From Phycisphaerales bacterium (GTDB taxonomy: Bacteria; Planctomycetota; Phycisphaerae; Phycisphaerales; SM1A02), in assembly GCA_028278245.1 (NCBI GenBank), contig JANQEQ010000097.1, forward strand, positions 105,402 through 169,401: a stretch of 64,000 bases of DNA, read 5' to 3'. Under the pieces are notes generated by a model. It did not search any database and was not told the DNA's origin. It saw nothing but the letters and a program-made list of their open reading frames with translations. Positions 6,558 through 15,585 of this stretch are shown here, one piece after another. How positions within the stretch are numbered: the first letter of the stretch is position 1; each line of letters opens with the position of its first letter. Both the position numbers and the translations under genes were made by a program.

Positions 6558-8600
6558 ATGATCAGGAACCACACACAACAATCCGGGTATTTTTTTTGGC
6601 GTTGGGGTTTGGTTTGTGCGCTCTGCGTAACCCTGGCGATGCCGACAATCGGACAGGATGCAACCGAGGAATCCACGGTTGAAGTCACCGATTACGACAC
6701 CGTCACGCTCCAGGTCACTGATACCGATCTGGCACAGGTGTTGGAAATGCTTGCGATACAAAGCAAGAAGAACATCATCACTTCCAAGAGTGTTTCAGCC
6801 ACGATTTCCGCCAACCTCTTTGATGTGACGTTCTATGAAGCACTGGATGCCATTCTGTATGTCAATGGTTATCAGTACGAAGAGCAGGACAACTTCATTT
6901 ACATCTACACGCAAACCGAGTGGGAAGAACGCGAAGCAGCCCGTCGGCAGACGGAAAGCCGGGTCTTCGAACTCGATTTCATGTCAGCCTCCGATGCCAA
7001 CGAACTCATCACACCTCTGTTGAGCGAGTCGGGCACAAGTGCGTATCGAGGTGACGTCATCGACGGTATCGAAACTGATATGAGCGATGTCGGAGCAGAT
7101 CACTGGGCTTTCTCCGCAAAGCTCGTCGTGAGTGATTACCCCGATCGACTGGAGAGCATCGAAACGCTGCTCAACGAGTTGGACACACCGCCCCAGCAGG
7201 TTCTGGTTGAGTCCGTAATCCTGCAGACGACACTCGATGAGAATAATGCGTTCGGCGTGGATTTCTCCGTGCTCGGATCTCTTGATTTCACTGATCTGGC
7301 CAATCCACTTTCAGCCGTAAATGGACTTCTCACCGGTGCCGACGCTCAGGCGGGAGGTTTCCAACCACTGGATAATAATGCCCAGGCCGCCACCAGTTCT
7401 GTTGGTGGGACGCAGGGCCCCGGTGGATTAAAAATCGGTATTCTCAGCAACGACATCTCTGTCTTTGTCCGTGTGCTGGATGAAGTTACAGATACAACCG
7501 TGATGGCGCGGCCGAAAGTTATGTGTCTGAATCGTCAGCGGGCTGAGGTTCTGGTCGGTCGACGCGTGGGTTACCTGTCAACGACCGCAACCGAAACCAC
7601 CACGACCCAGACTGTTGAATTTCTGGATACGGGTATTCACCTGGTTTTCCGGCCGTTCATCAATAAGGATGGCATGATTCGTCTGGAACTCGCTCCGAGC
7701 ACTTCAATCGGTATCGTCAATACGGTCACAGCTCCCAATGGGCAGGCGGTTACCATTCCCGATGAACTCACCAATGAGTTGACAACCAACGTCCGAGTGC
7801 GCGATGGCGAAACCCTCGTGCTCGGTGGTTTGTTCCGGGAGCGTACCGCTGTTTCTCGCCGCCAGATTCCATTACTGGGTGATATTCCCATCCTCGGAGC
7901 GGCGTTCAGGGGCCAGGATGATGAAGTTGAACGAGAAGAGATCATCTTCCTCATCACCCCCTCGATTGTGCAGGATCAAACCTTGTGGGAAATGGGGGAG
8001 GATACACTGGAACTATCCGATGCGGTCGTGGTTGGCGCTCGCAGCGGATTGTTGCCTTTCAGCAACTACCGAATGACTGATAATTACAATCAGGATGCGG
8101 TTGATGCCTACCGGCATGGTGATCTTGAGCGCGCCCTATTGCAGATCAACAACTCACTGCGCTTGAATACAGATCAGCCGGAAATGATTCGGTTCCGCGA
8201 GGAAGTGACCGGCGCGATCGATCAACCCTATGAACGTGGTGTTTTGAACCGAGTGATCAGAAAGAAACTGGGTGAGTTGTACGATCATGATCTGTCGTCC
8301 TGGGCGCCGGAACCGCTGCTTGAACTGGAACCGGAAGCCAGGGGAGATGTTGAGGTAAACACCGTCTCCTGGAATATCCCGATGGATGGGACGGATCCTT
8401 ATTACGGCGAGTGGAACCAGCAACAGCGATTGTTCTACACCGGTTTCCTGTATGAGTTCTTTTCCGCCCTGGATATGCCTGAACTGTGTCCGGATTTCCG
8501 TACTGCGACGGACATTGCTGCCGGCGTTGAGTTTCCCACGAGTACGGACCTCAACGCTGAAGGTGACATCGAATTAGCGGAGGTGTGGGACCAGGAATAA
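6558..8600 (+). CDS. pilQ: Outer-membrane secretin (PilQ/GspD family) with C-terminal extension
   Basis: The protein has 680 residues from ATG 6558 (GGAG at 6543-6546). It has a signal peptide ending near residue 32. An N0/STN-like domain lies at about 50-125 (VTLQVTDTDLAQVLEML) and an N1 domain at about 135-210. The secretin core at about 210-470 shows VLVESVILQTTL, an NVRVRDGETLVLGGL motif and the closing EREEIIFLITP. Secretins form the gated ring in the outer membrane for the pilus or secreted substrate. The unusual part is about 210 residues after the core, with a TPR-like repeat (DAYRHGDLERALLQIN) and no clear domain after it. An N-terminally longer frame from 6465 overlaps the previous gene and lacks a signal peptide at its start. 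Confidence 0.9.
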   Translation: MIRNHTQQSGYFFWRWGLVCALCVTLAMPTIGQDATEESTVEVTDYDTVTLQVTDTDLAQVLEMLAIQSKKNIITSKSVSATISANLFDVTFYEALDAILYVNGYQYEEQDNFIYIYTQTEWEEREAARRQTESRVFELDFMSASDANELITPLLSESGTSAYRGDVIDGIETDMSDVGADHWAFSAKLVVSDYPDRLESIETLLNELDTPPQQVLVESVILQTTLDENNAFGVDFSVLGSLDFTDLANPLSAVNGLLTGADAQAGGFQPLDNNAQAATSSVGGTQGPGGLKIGILSNDISVFVRVLDEVTDTTVMARPKVMCLNRQRAEVLVGRRVGYLSTTATETTTTQTVEFLDTGIHLVFRPFINKDGMIRLELAPSTSIGIVNTVTAPNGQAVTIPDELTNELTTNVRVRDGETLVLGGLFRERTAVSRRQIPLLGDIPILGAAFRGQDDEVEREEIIFLITPSIVQDQTLWEMGEDTLELSDAVVVGARSGLLPFSNYRMTDNYNQDAVDAYRHGDLERALLQINNSLRLNTDQPEMIRFREEVTGAIDQPYERGVLNRVIRKKLGELYDHDLSSWAPEPLLELEPEARGDVEVNTVSWNIPMDGTDPYYGEWNQQQRLFYTGFLYEFFSALDMPELCPDFRTATDIAAGVEFPTSTDLNAEGDIELAEVWDQE

Positions 8601-8685
8601 TTGATTCAAGTTTCATCGTCATGGAGGGCGGGATTTCGCTGAATCGATCAAGGCTGTCTGCCTCGATCATAAGGAGTTCAAAAAC

Positions 8686-9894
8686 ATGTGGATGCGACTC
8701 ATACCCACACTTTTCCTGACAGGTGCGTTTATTGGTCTGTCGGGATGTGGAACACCCTACCATGAAACTGTGCGTGCTGATGCTCGTTCGCGCGTTGACG
8801 CTTTCAATGCACAGCTGAGTTACGATCAGGCGGAGAAGGCTTTTTCTGTAGGACGATTCGATACCGCCCTGCGCCAGATCAACGATGCGCTCGAGCGTTT
8901 TCCTGATGCGCCGGAATATCATGTCCTCCAGGGACGCATTTACCTTGAAACGCATCGTCTTGAAGAGGCGATCGAATCATTCATGGGTGCGCTGGAAGTT
9001 AATGAAGAGTATGCCGAGGCTTTGTATTTTGCCGGCATCGTGTTTCAGCGCTGGTCTGATGATGAATCCGCATACGAAAAATACCAGAAAGCTTACGAGT
9101 TGGAGCCGAGCAATGTGCAATACCTATTGGCCTCGGCGGAGTCACTGGTCGCGCTAGGTGAGTTGAATGCCGCACGTGAATTGGTGACTGAAAAGTTATC
9201 TTATTTTGAATATAACTCAGCATTACGCCATTTACTCGGACAAATTGAAATGTTGGAGGATCGGCCGCAGGAAGCTGTGGAATATCTGACCCAGGCAAGA
9301 CTCATGAAACCTGATGATCTCTTCCTTCTGGAGGAGTTAGCGTGGGCGCAATATCTGGCCGGCCAGTATTCTCCATCTTATGACTCCCTGCAGCATCTTC
9401 AACTACGTTTGCCCGAGCCGCGTACCGACCTCATGCATCTGGAAGCCCGTTGCCTGGCAATGATGGAACGGAACAACGATGCCCGTAATCTGTATCTCAA
9501 ATTAAGCAAACTGAAACCAGAAGATGTCGAGATTTGGGTCGAGCTGGGAGCGATAGCCTGGGATTTGGGTGATTATCGCAGGGTTGCCCAAAGCGGAATG
9601 CGCGCTACTTCGATTGCGCCTGATCGTCATGAAGGATTCATGCTTCGTGGAGTTTATGAGCAGCAAAAAGGCAATCTGGATGAAGCGCGCAAAATGTTTG
9701 AGAAAGCTAGTCAACGGGCGGAGGGAAATGCATTGCCCTATATTCTGCTGGGCAATCTCCTGGAGGATGTAGGTGATTACAAGGGCGCGCAGGCTGCGTA
9801 TGCTGCGGCACAACAGGCAGAACCGACGAATCCCGATGCCCAGTTGCTGTGGCAGCAAATCCGCGAAAGACAACTCACCGTGGCGGAGCCATGA
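8686..9894 (+). CDS. TPR-repeat lipoprotein (PilF/PilW-like)
   Basis: The 402-residue protein begins with a lipoprotein signal; the lipobox LSGC gives a lipidated Cys at residue 21. From about residue 45 to the end it is built of tandem TPRs, recognisable by units such as AEKAFSVGRFDTALRQINDA and LEEAIESFMGALEVN. In type IV pilus systems a TPR lipoprotein (PilF/PilW) pilots the secretin to the outer membrane and helps its assembly. The position directly behind the secretin gene fits that role. This protein has more TPRs than the classical pilotins (about nine to ten, against six), so a wider scaffold function is possible. Confidence 0.85.
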   Translation: MWMRLIPTLFLTGAFIGLSGCGTPYHETVRADARSRVDAFNAQLSYDQAEKAFSVGRFDTALRQINDALERFPDAPEYHVLQGRIYLETHRLEEAIESFMGALEVNEEYAEALYFAGIVFQRWSDDESAYEKYQKAYELEPSNVQYLLASAESLVALGELNAARELVTEKLSYFEYNSALRHLLGQIEMLEDRPQEAVEYLTQARLMKPDDLFLLEELAWAQYLAGQYSPSYDSLQHLQLRLPEPRTDLMHLEARCLAMMERNNDARNLYLKLSKLKPEDVEIWVELGAIAWDLGDYRRVAQSGMRATSIAPDRHEGFMLRGVYEQQKGNLDEARKMFEKASQRAEGNALPYILLGNLLEDVGDYKGAQAAYAAAQQAEPTNPDAQLLWQQIRERQLTVAEP

Positions 9895-9962
9895 TTAGAG
9901 AGGTTCAAGCATGACGAGGTGGAATTCTCTGTCATTCTGATTCGATTGAAAAGGGAGCCAGG

Positions 9963-11450
9963 GTGAAGGCAGGAAAAGTGGTAAGCCTGGTCGTGGCTGC
10001 AACGCTGGCTGTGGTAGCAGCATTGATGGTGTTGATTTTTGAAACTGCACCCGGCTTACAGCAAGGTTTGGAAGGTGTGCCGATCATCGTGCGCATAGGG
10101 ATCATTGCTGGTGCTCTGGGTGTTATATATTACCTGATCCTATGTCCCGTCGGATTACTCTTTGATCGCGCCATGCGCGAGATGCACCGTTTCTTTGTCG
10201 AAGTCGCTACGAGCGAACAGGTGACACCCTACCGAGTACCGAAATGGCTCATACCCCTGATGCACGCGTTTACAGGTGCCGTGGAGCATTTCCGTCAACA
10301 GGAAGTCGACTTTCGAAACCAGTTGCGTGATTTGGAAGTACGCCACCGGGTTTCGGAAGTACAGCGAAGGCAAATCGAAGCGGTGCTCCATGCGCTGCGC
10401 GATGGTGTTCTTGTGACCGATTCGTTCAATGAGATTGTCATGGCCAATGACATGGCGGCAAATGCGCTGGGCTTTGAAACAAAAGATGCAATTCACCATC
10501 CGTTGGAGCAGGTGATTCAGGATCAACGCATGATTGAACTGGTCAGCGATGCCAAGGAAACCATGAACACGGCTGAACGTTTTCATGTGGAACATGAATT
10601 GGCGGTGGGACATGATGAAAACGGCAACCCGACGGGTTCCTGTCTGTTCGATCTGACCCTGGCCTGTGTCGAGGATCATAAACATGAAGTGGGAGGGGTT
10701 GTGACGATCCTTCACGACCTGACCCGGGAACGTGAAATTTCTCAAATGAAGAGTGATTTTGTTTCCAAGGCAAGTCACGAGTTGCGCACACCGCTGTCTT
10801 CGATCCGCGCGTATGTGGAAATGCTCGTCGATGGTGAAGCGGAAGATGAATCATCGCGTCAGGAGTTTTACCAGATCATTCACAATGAGACTGAGCGCCT
10901 TGGGCGATTGATTGACAACATGCTTAACATCAGCCGTATTGAAGCTGGTATTGTGCAGATCGAACGAGAGATTGTGGATCCCAAGGAGTTAATAGAACGC
11001 GCTGTGGAAACCATCGGTCTTCAGGCACAGGCAAAAAATATCTCGTTGCATACTAAATTGGCACCGGTTTCACTTCAGGTTGAAGGTGATGCGGACATGC
11101 TTTATCAGGCTGTGTTGAATCTTGCATCCAATGCAGTGAAGTACACTCCGGAGGGAGGACGGGTGACTCTGACGGCAGACTCTGACAACCTGACCCGCAG
11201 TGTGGTGATTTCGGTTGTTGATACAGGCCTGGGCATCCCCCCTGATGCCGTATCCAAACTGTTTGAGAAATTCTTCCGAGTGGAGAATTACAAGCGCATC
11301 GCTAAGGGAACAGGCTTGGGGTTAAACCTATGTAAACATATTGTGGAAACACTGCATAACGGACAAATTGGGGTGGAATCAAAATTAGGCATGGGATCAA
11401 AGTTCTGGTTCTCGATACCGATGCGTTACGCAGGATCTCAAGCGGCATAA
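9963..11450 (+). CDS. Membrane sensor histidine kinase (PAS-HisKA-HATPase)
   Basis: A protein of 495 residues from GTG 9963. Two membrane helices (about 6-26 and 40-66) enclose only a short loop. A HAMP/coiled-coil-like stretch follows, then a PAS domain at about 136-255 (VLVTDSFNEIVMAN). The HisKA domain has the phospho-acceptor His272 in SHELRTPLSS. The HATPase domain has the N box (N390), G1 DTGLGI (420-425) and G2 GTGLGL (449-454). All residues for autophosphorylation are present. Its likely partner is the receiver protein encoded 11 bases downstream. The nearly absent periplasmic loop suggests it senses something in the membrane or cytoplasm. Confidence 0.92.
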   Translation: MKAGKVVSLVVAATLAVVAALMVLIFETAPGLQQGLEGVPIIVRIGIIAGALGVIYYLILCPVGLLFDRAMREMHRFFVEVATSEQVTPYRVPKWLIPLMHAFTGAVEHFRQQEVDFRNQLRDLEVRHRVSEVQRRQIEAVLHALRDGVLVTDSFNEIVMANDMAANALGFETKDAIHHPLEQVIQDQRMIELVSDAKETMNTAERFHVEHELAVGHDENGNPTGSCLFDLTLACVEDHKHEVGGVVTILHDLTREREISQMKSDFVSKASHELRTPLSSIRAYVEMLVDGEAEDESSRQEFYQIIHNETERLGRLIDNMLNISRIEAGIVQIEREIVDPKELIERAVETIGLQAQAKNISLHTKLAPVSLQVEGDADMLYQAVLNLASNAVKYTPEGGRVTLTADSDNLTRSVVISVVDTGLGIPPDAVSKLFEKFFRVENYKRIAKGTGLGLNLCKHIVETLHNGQIGVESKLGMGSKFWFSIPMRYAGSQAA

Positions 11451-11461
11451 GGAGAACAATC

Positions 11462-11851
11462 ATGACTCAAACTATTCTGGTGGTCGATGACGAAACGCAT
11501 ATCGTTCAGGTTTTGTCATTTAAATTGCGCAATGCAGGATATGAAGTTCTCACTGCTGAGGATGGGGAAGAGGGTCTGGAAGTTGCTCGAAATTCGATCC
11601 CCGATCTTATTATCACCGATTTCCAAATGCCTTATATGACGGGAATGGAATTGTGTTGCGCCCTGAATGAGGATGAAACGACCGCGTCAATCCCGGTATT
11701 GATGCTGACAGCTCGGGGTTATGCACTTGATGATGACGACTTGAGTATCAGCAACATCAAGGGGATTCTGAGTAAACCGTTCAGCCCGCGCGCCATTGTG
11801 CAACAGGTTTCTGAATTATTGGATTCCGGAGTTCAATCGGAGGCAGCATGA
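11462..11851 (+). CDS. Single-domain response regulator (CheY-like receiver)
   Basis: The protein has 129 residues and only a receiver domain. The acidic pocket is D9 and D10 (VVDDE), the phospho-acceptor is D53 (IITDFQMP), and T83 and K105 complete the active site. No output domain is present, so it must act by protein contact, for example on the HD-GYP protein encoded next or on the pilus ATPase. AAGGAG precedes the ATG at 11462. The gene is directly behind the histidine kinase, its probable phosphodonor. Confidence 0.93.
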   Translation: MTQTILVVDDETHIVQVLSFKLRNAGYEVLTAEDGEEGLEVARNSIPDLIITDFQMPYMTGMELCCALNEDETTASIPVLMLTARGYALDDDDLSISNIKGILSKPFSPRAIVQQVSELLDSGVQSEAA

Positions 11852-11855
11852 TAGA

Positions 11856-13505
11856 ATGAGTTATCTCAGTGAGTTGCAAACTCAGGCAGGCGAACTCAGC
11901 CAGTGTCTTCGACACGTTGGCCTGTTGCTGTTGAATTGCGACTCCAGCGGTAAACTCGTTCCATCAGCCCAGGGGAATACAGATTGGTTGGAAGGCTTGT
12001 TCTGCAATTCGCCGCTGTTTCAAAAAGCCCTGCATGATGCTGCGCGAATGTGGGAGAAGAGTGACAATCCCCAGGCCGTGAAGATTCTTCCCGGTGTGTG
12101 GATTGATCCTATTCCAGTCTTCCATCGTCGCCAACACATGGGATACAGCCTGACACTCATTCCAACGCAGGCCTTTTTACAATCGGAGCAGTTAGCTGCC
12201 GTATGCCAGTCTGCTCAACAGGATTTTCAGGTGATTAAAAATCTCCTGAGTGATCTGGAACTCACAACGGAGGTTGAAGTATCCCGGCTGGGTGCAATTG
12301 TACGTTTTGCCCACAAAGATCAGCGCCAATTGCTCAACAGTCATCAATCTCTTGAGTCCATCGGACAGCAACTCGGAGAATCGTACGAGGAAATCAATCT
12401 GCTCTACACAATCATCCAGAGCATGAAGGAAGTGCAGAATCCGAGTCGATTCATCTCGATGACCTGTGATGAACTCCTGGCGACGCTGCCTTATGCCTGG
12501 GTTTGTGCGCAGATGAGTGATGACAAAAACCGCTTGAAGCAATTGTCAGGTATGTCTCATTTTTCCGGACAAACCGGATCTTCGCCGGCTGATATTCATC
12601 CGCTTTGTCGCGAGATCATGGTTCAGGCTGAAGTTGATACTCCGATGGTATTGGAGCCGGCGTACAATCCGGACCACGAGCGCTATGCGAAATTCGGACG
12701 TACTGCGCTGGTTCATCCCATCAGCAGTGATGGTCAGGTGATCGGCATTCTGGTTGTGGGCGATAAGCAAGGAGAAGATCCCGCAGCATCATCTGTCGAT
12801 ATGAAACTGCTTGGTGCGACTGCTTCACACATGGCAATCTTTCTGGAGAATGCTGCACTCTACGAAGATCTGAACCGTATGTTCATGGGTACGCTGGAGG
12901 CTCTGACCGCTTCCATCGACGCGAAGGATCGATACACCTGCGGCCACTCAGAACGCGTCGCAAAGCTTACGCAGCAGCTTGCTACCGCTGTCGGACTGGA
13001 CGAACGCACAGTTCAGCGCATGCACATTGCCGGTCTGGTTCACGATGTGGGAAAGATCGGCGTACCCGAAGCCGTGCTGACCAAGCCCGGACGTCTCACC
13101 CCGGCCGAGTTCGATGAAATTAAGAAGCATCCTGAAATCGGGTATCGCATTCTCAAAGATATTCCTCAGCTACAGGATATTCTCCCCGGTGTTCTCTATC
13201 ACCACGAACGCTGGGATGGATGTGGTTATCCTCATGGCCTGCATACAGATAAGATTCCCGTCATAGCACGCTTAATTGCACTGGCGGATTCATTTGACGC
13301 AATGAGTTCCAATCGAACGTATCGTTCACGCTTGTCGCGCACTGAAGTGCTCAGCGAAATCAAACGGTGTGCGGGTACCCAGTTTGATCCCGAGCTTGCC
13401 CCGATTTTTATTGAGTTGGATTTTTCCGAGTTTGACCGGATGGTGCAGGAGCATCAGGAAGCTGACATGAACTATCCCACCTATAGGCAGGAGGATGTCG
13501 CATGA
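11856..13505 (+). CDS. GAF/HD-GYP c-di-GMP phosphodiesterase
   Basis: A protein of 549 residues. The N-terminal 190 residues have no clear domain but include a helical linker. A GAF domain is at about 190-340 (TALVHPISSDGQVIGILVVGD). The HD-GYP domain follows with HSERVA, the metal-binding HD pair in HDVGKIG (H396, D397), KPGRLTPAEF, HPEIG, and HHERWDGCGYPHGL (H449, H450, GYP). All residues expected of an active HD-GYP enzyme, which breaks c-di-GMP to pGpG or GMP, are visible. ATG 11856 is 4 bases after the previous stop, with GGAGG at 11839-11843. Its stop overlaps the next start, so the enzyme is co-expressed with the STAS protein. Confidence 0.92.
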   Translation: MSYLSELQTQAGELSQCLRHVGLLLLNCDSSGKLVPSAQGNTDWLEGLFCNSPLFQKALHDAARMWEKSDNPQAVKILPGVWIDPIPVFHRRQHMGYSLTLIPTQAFLQSEQLAAVCQSAQQDFQVIKNLLSDLELTTEVEVSRLGAIVRFAHKDQRQLLNSHQSLESIGQQLGESYEEINLLYTIIQSMKEVQNPSRFISMTCDELLATLPYAWVCAQMSDDKNRLKQLSGMSHFSGQTGSSPADIHPLCREIMVQAEVDTPMVLEPAYNPDHERYAKFGRTALVHPISSDGQVIGILVVGDKQGEDPAASSVDMKLLGATASHMAIFLENAALYEDLNRMFMGTLEALTASIDAKDRYTCGHSERVAKLTQQLATAVGLDERTVQRMHIAGLVHDVGKIGVPEAVLTKPGRLTPAEFDEIKKHPEIGYRILKDIPQLQDILPGVLYHHERWDGCGYPHGLHTDKIPVIARLIALADSFDAMSSNRTYRSRLSRTEVLSEIKRCAGTQFDPELAPIFIELDFSEFDRMVQEHQEADMNYPTYRQEDVA

Positions 13506-13840
13506 AACTCAGCTACGAAGATCATGGGACAGTGTCGGTATTAACTGTGAGCGGTGAGTTAACAACTGATCAGGCAGATAATTTTCGACGTGCCTGTCAG
13601 GATCGTATCACCAAGGATATCCACGATATCGTGCTGAATCTAGAGCATCTGGAACTGCTGGATTCAGCAGGGCTGGAACTGCTGTTGTGGCTGGTTGATC
13701 TGCTGGCCGAGAACAGCGGGCACCTCCGACTGGTCAACCCCAATGACACAATTCAGAAAATCCTTGAAGTGACCAGGTTAGAGCGGCGCTTTGACATTCA
13801 CGGAACCATCGAAGCGGCGGCAAAAAGTTTACGTATATGA
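13502..13840 (+). CDS. STAS-domain protein (anti-sigma-factor-antagonist type)
   Basis: The 112-residue protein is a single STAS domain. It opens with VSVLTVSGELTTDQADNFR, and the phosphorylatable serine is S55 in LLDSAGLELL, as in SpoIIAA-like proteins. Such proteins bind a kinase/anti-sigma factor in a phosphorylation-dependent way. No serine kinase of the SpoIIAB/RsbW type is encoded nearby, so its partner is unknown. The start overlaps the HD-GYP stop (ATGA) and PilB follows 10 bases after its end, so it belongs to the pilus operon. Confidence 0.9.
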   Translation: MKLSYEDHGTVSVLTVSGELTTDQADNFRRACQDRITKDIHDIVLNLEHLELLDSAGLELLLWLVDLLAENSGHLRLVNPNDTIQKILEVTRLERRFDIHGTIEAAAKSLRI

Positions 13841-13850
13841 GTGATCAGAC

Positions 13851-15584
13851 ATGATTCAATCTCACGAATCAAACATAAATTATCAGGCAACTCCCAGTAA
13901 ACCGCTTGGGGAGGCACTTGTTGATAATGGATTGATCACTGCGGAACAACTTCAGGAAGCTCTCGAATATCAACAGCAGAAGGGGCATAAGAAACTCCTG
14001 GGTGAGATCCTGGTGGAACTTAACTTCCTGAGCGAACAGCAGGTATTGGAAGTCGTCGCAGATGGATACGGCGTTCCTTTTGTAACCCACACGGCACGAA
14101 TTGCAGATCCTCGTGTGGTCGAGCAATTGCCTCGTGAGTTCTTGGAGGAACATCGAGTTCTTCCTTTGTTTCTCGTGCGTGATGTTCTTACGGTCGCCGT
14201 ATCAGAGCCGGCAAATCTGTTTCTTATTGAAGAAGTTGAACGGGAATCGGGTTTCACCGTCCAGATTGTTGCCGCCACAGGACAGGAAATCGAATCATCA
14301 CTTCGGGCTTATCTTCCTTCAGCCAATGTCTTTGTCATTGATGACATTTATGAAGATGTCGACGATGCGGATTTCAGTATTATTGAAAACCAGGTCACGG
14401 AGTTGGCGGATCTCGAAGAAGTGGCCGGCCGCAGCCCAGTCGTCAAGCTTGTGAATTATTTGATTTACTCCGCAGTGCAGGAGGGCGCGTCGGATATACA
14501 TCTGGAACCGGATGATCATCATCTTCGGGTTCGATATCGTGTTGATGGCCGGTTATACGAAACGCTAAACCCGCCTTATCAAATGCACGCAGCGCTCACG
14601 AGTCGTATCAAGATCATGAGCAATCTGGATATCTCCGAAAGGCGCATTCCACAGGACGGTGATATTCACGTCATGTTGGAAGGACGTCCCATCGATCTTC
14701 GTGTCTCCACCATGCCGGGGAAATTCGGCGAGAAGACGGTGGTCCGTATCATTGATAATCGCAATGCCATCGTGTCTCTGGACAAGCTCGGTTTCTCGCA
14801 GGACATGCTGAAAAACTGGAAGGATATCATCAGTCAGCCCAACGGCGTGGTGCTGGTCACGGGGCCGACCGGATCCGGGAAATCAACAACGCTCTATTCA
14901 GTTCTGAGCATGATCAACAGCGAGCAGCACAACCTCTCCACCGTTGAAGATCCTGTTGAGGCAAATATCCCCGGGGTGAACCAATCACAAGTTAATGAGC
15001 GAGCCGGTTACGATTTTGCCACGGCTTTACGCGCATTACTTCGTCAGGATCCTGACATATTAATGGTCGGCGAAATCCGCGATGCGGAAACAGCGTCAAC
15101 TGCGACACAGGCGGCACTCACCGGACACCTTGTATTTTCCACACTCCACACAAACGATGCACCAAGTGCGGTCACTCGACTCGTCAATGTCGGTATCGAA
15201 CCCTATCTGGTGGCGGCGACAATCCGCGGCGTGTTGGGACAGCGATTGGTTCGGAAGATTTGCCCTCATTGTAAGGAATCCTACGAGCCCGATGCGATTA
15301 CCAGCGAAGCTGTAGCGGAGTACGTGGAACCGTTTGATGTTCTTTATCGTGGCAAAGGATGTGCCCGGTGTCGAGGTACGGGCTTTGCCGGACGGATTGG
15401 GATATTCGAATTGCTTCTTCCCGATGAAAAATTCCTCACCGCTGTCGCAGAAGGTGCATCTCTTCAGGAACTGCGCGAATATTTGAAATCAGGAGGTTGG
15501 AGCACGCTTCGCGCCGACGGTATGCAAAAAGTACGTGATGGTTTGACCACTGCAGAAGAAGTGTTTTACGTGACGGTAACCTGA
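13851..15584 (+). CDS. pilB: PilB/GspE-type assembly ATPase with MshEN domain
   Basis: The 577-residue protein has an MshEN-like N-terminal domain at residues 18-155, with two halves beginning PLGEALVDNGLIT and LLGEILVELNFLS. The ATPase core has Walker A GPTGSGKST (338-346), the Asp box around EDPVE (366-370), Walker B DILMVGEIRD (402-411), and the His box TGHLVFSTLHTND. Two CxxC pairs (471-474, 504-507) form the family's zinc site. It would power fibre assembly as a hexamer under the inner-membrane platform. MshEN domains often bind c-di-GMP, but the usual leading Arg of each RLG motif is Pro or Leu here, so binding is uncertain. The stop is one base before the pilC start. Confidence 0.93.
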   Translation: MIQSHESNINYQATPSKPLGEALVDNGLITAEQLQEALEYQQQKGHKKLLGEILVELNFLSEQQVLEVVADGYGVPFVTHTARIADPRVVEQLPREFLEEHRVLPLFLVRDVLTVAVSEPANLFLIEEVERESGFTVQIVAATGQEIESSLRAYLPSANVFVIDDIYEDVDDADFSIIENQVTELADLEEVAGRSPVVKLVNYLIYSAVQEGASDIHLEPDDHHLRVRYRVDGRLYETLNPPYQMHAALTSRIKIMSNLDISERRIPQDGDIHVMLEGRPIDLRVSTMPGKFGEKTVVRIIDNRNAIVSLDKLGFSQDMLKNWKDIISQPNGVVLVTGPTGSGKSTTLYSVLSMINSEQHNLSTVEDPVEANIPGVNQSQVNERAGYDFATALRALLRQDPDILMVGEIRDAETASTATQAALTGHLVFSTLHTNDAPSAVTRLVNVGIEPYLVAATIRGVLGQRLVRKICPHCKESYEPDAITSEAVAEYVEPFDVLYRGKGCARCRGTGFAGRIGIFELLLPDEKFLTAVAEGASLQELREYLKSGGWSTLRADGMQKVRDGLTTAEEVFYVTVT

Positions 15585-15585
15585 T

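Noticed and set aside
10155..10778. A 207-codon open frame antisense to the histidine kinase
   Set aside because: It is fully inside a gene with complete PAS and kinase motifs and has no ribosome-binding site.
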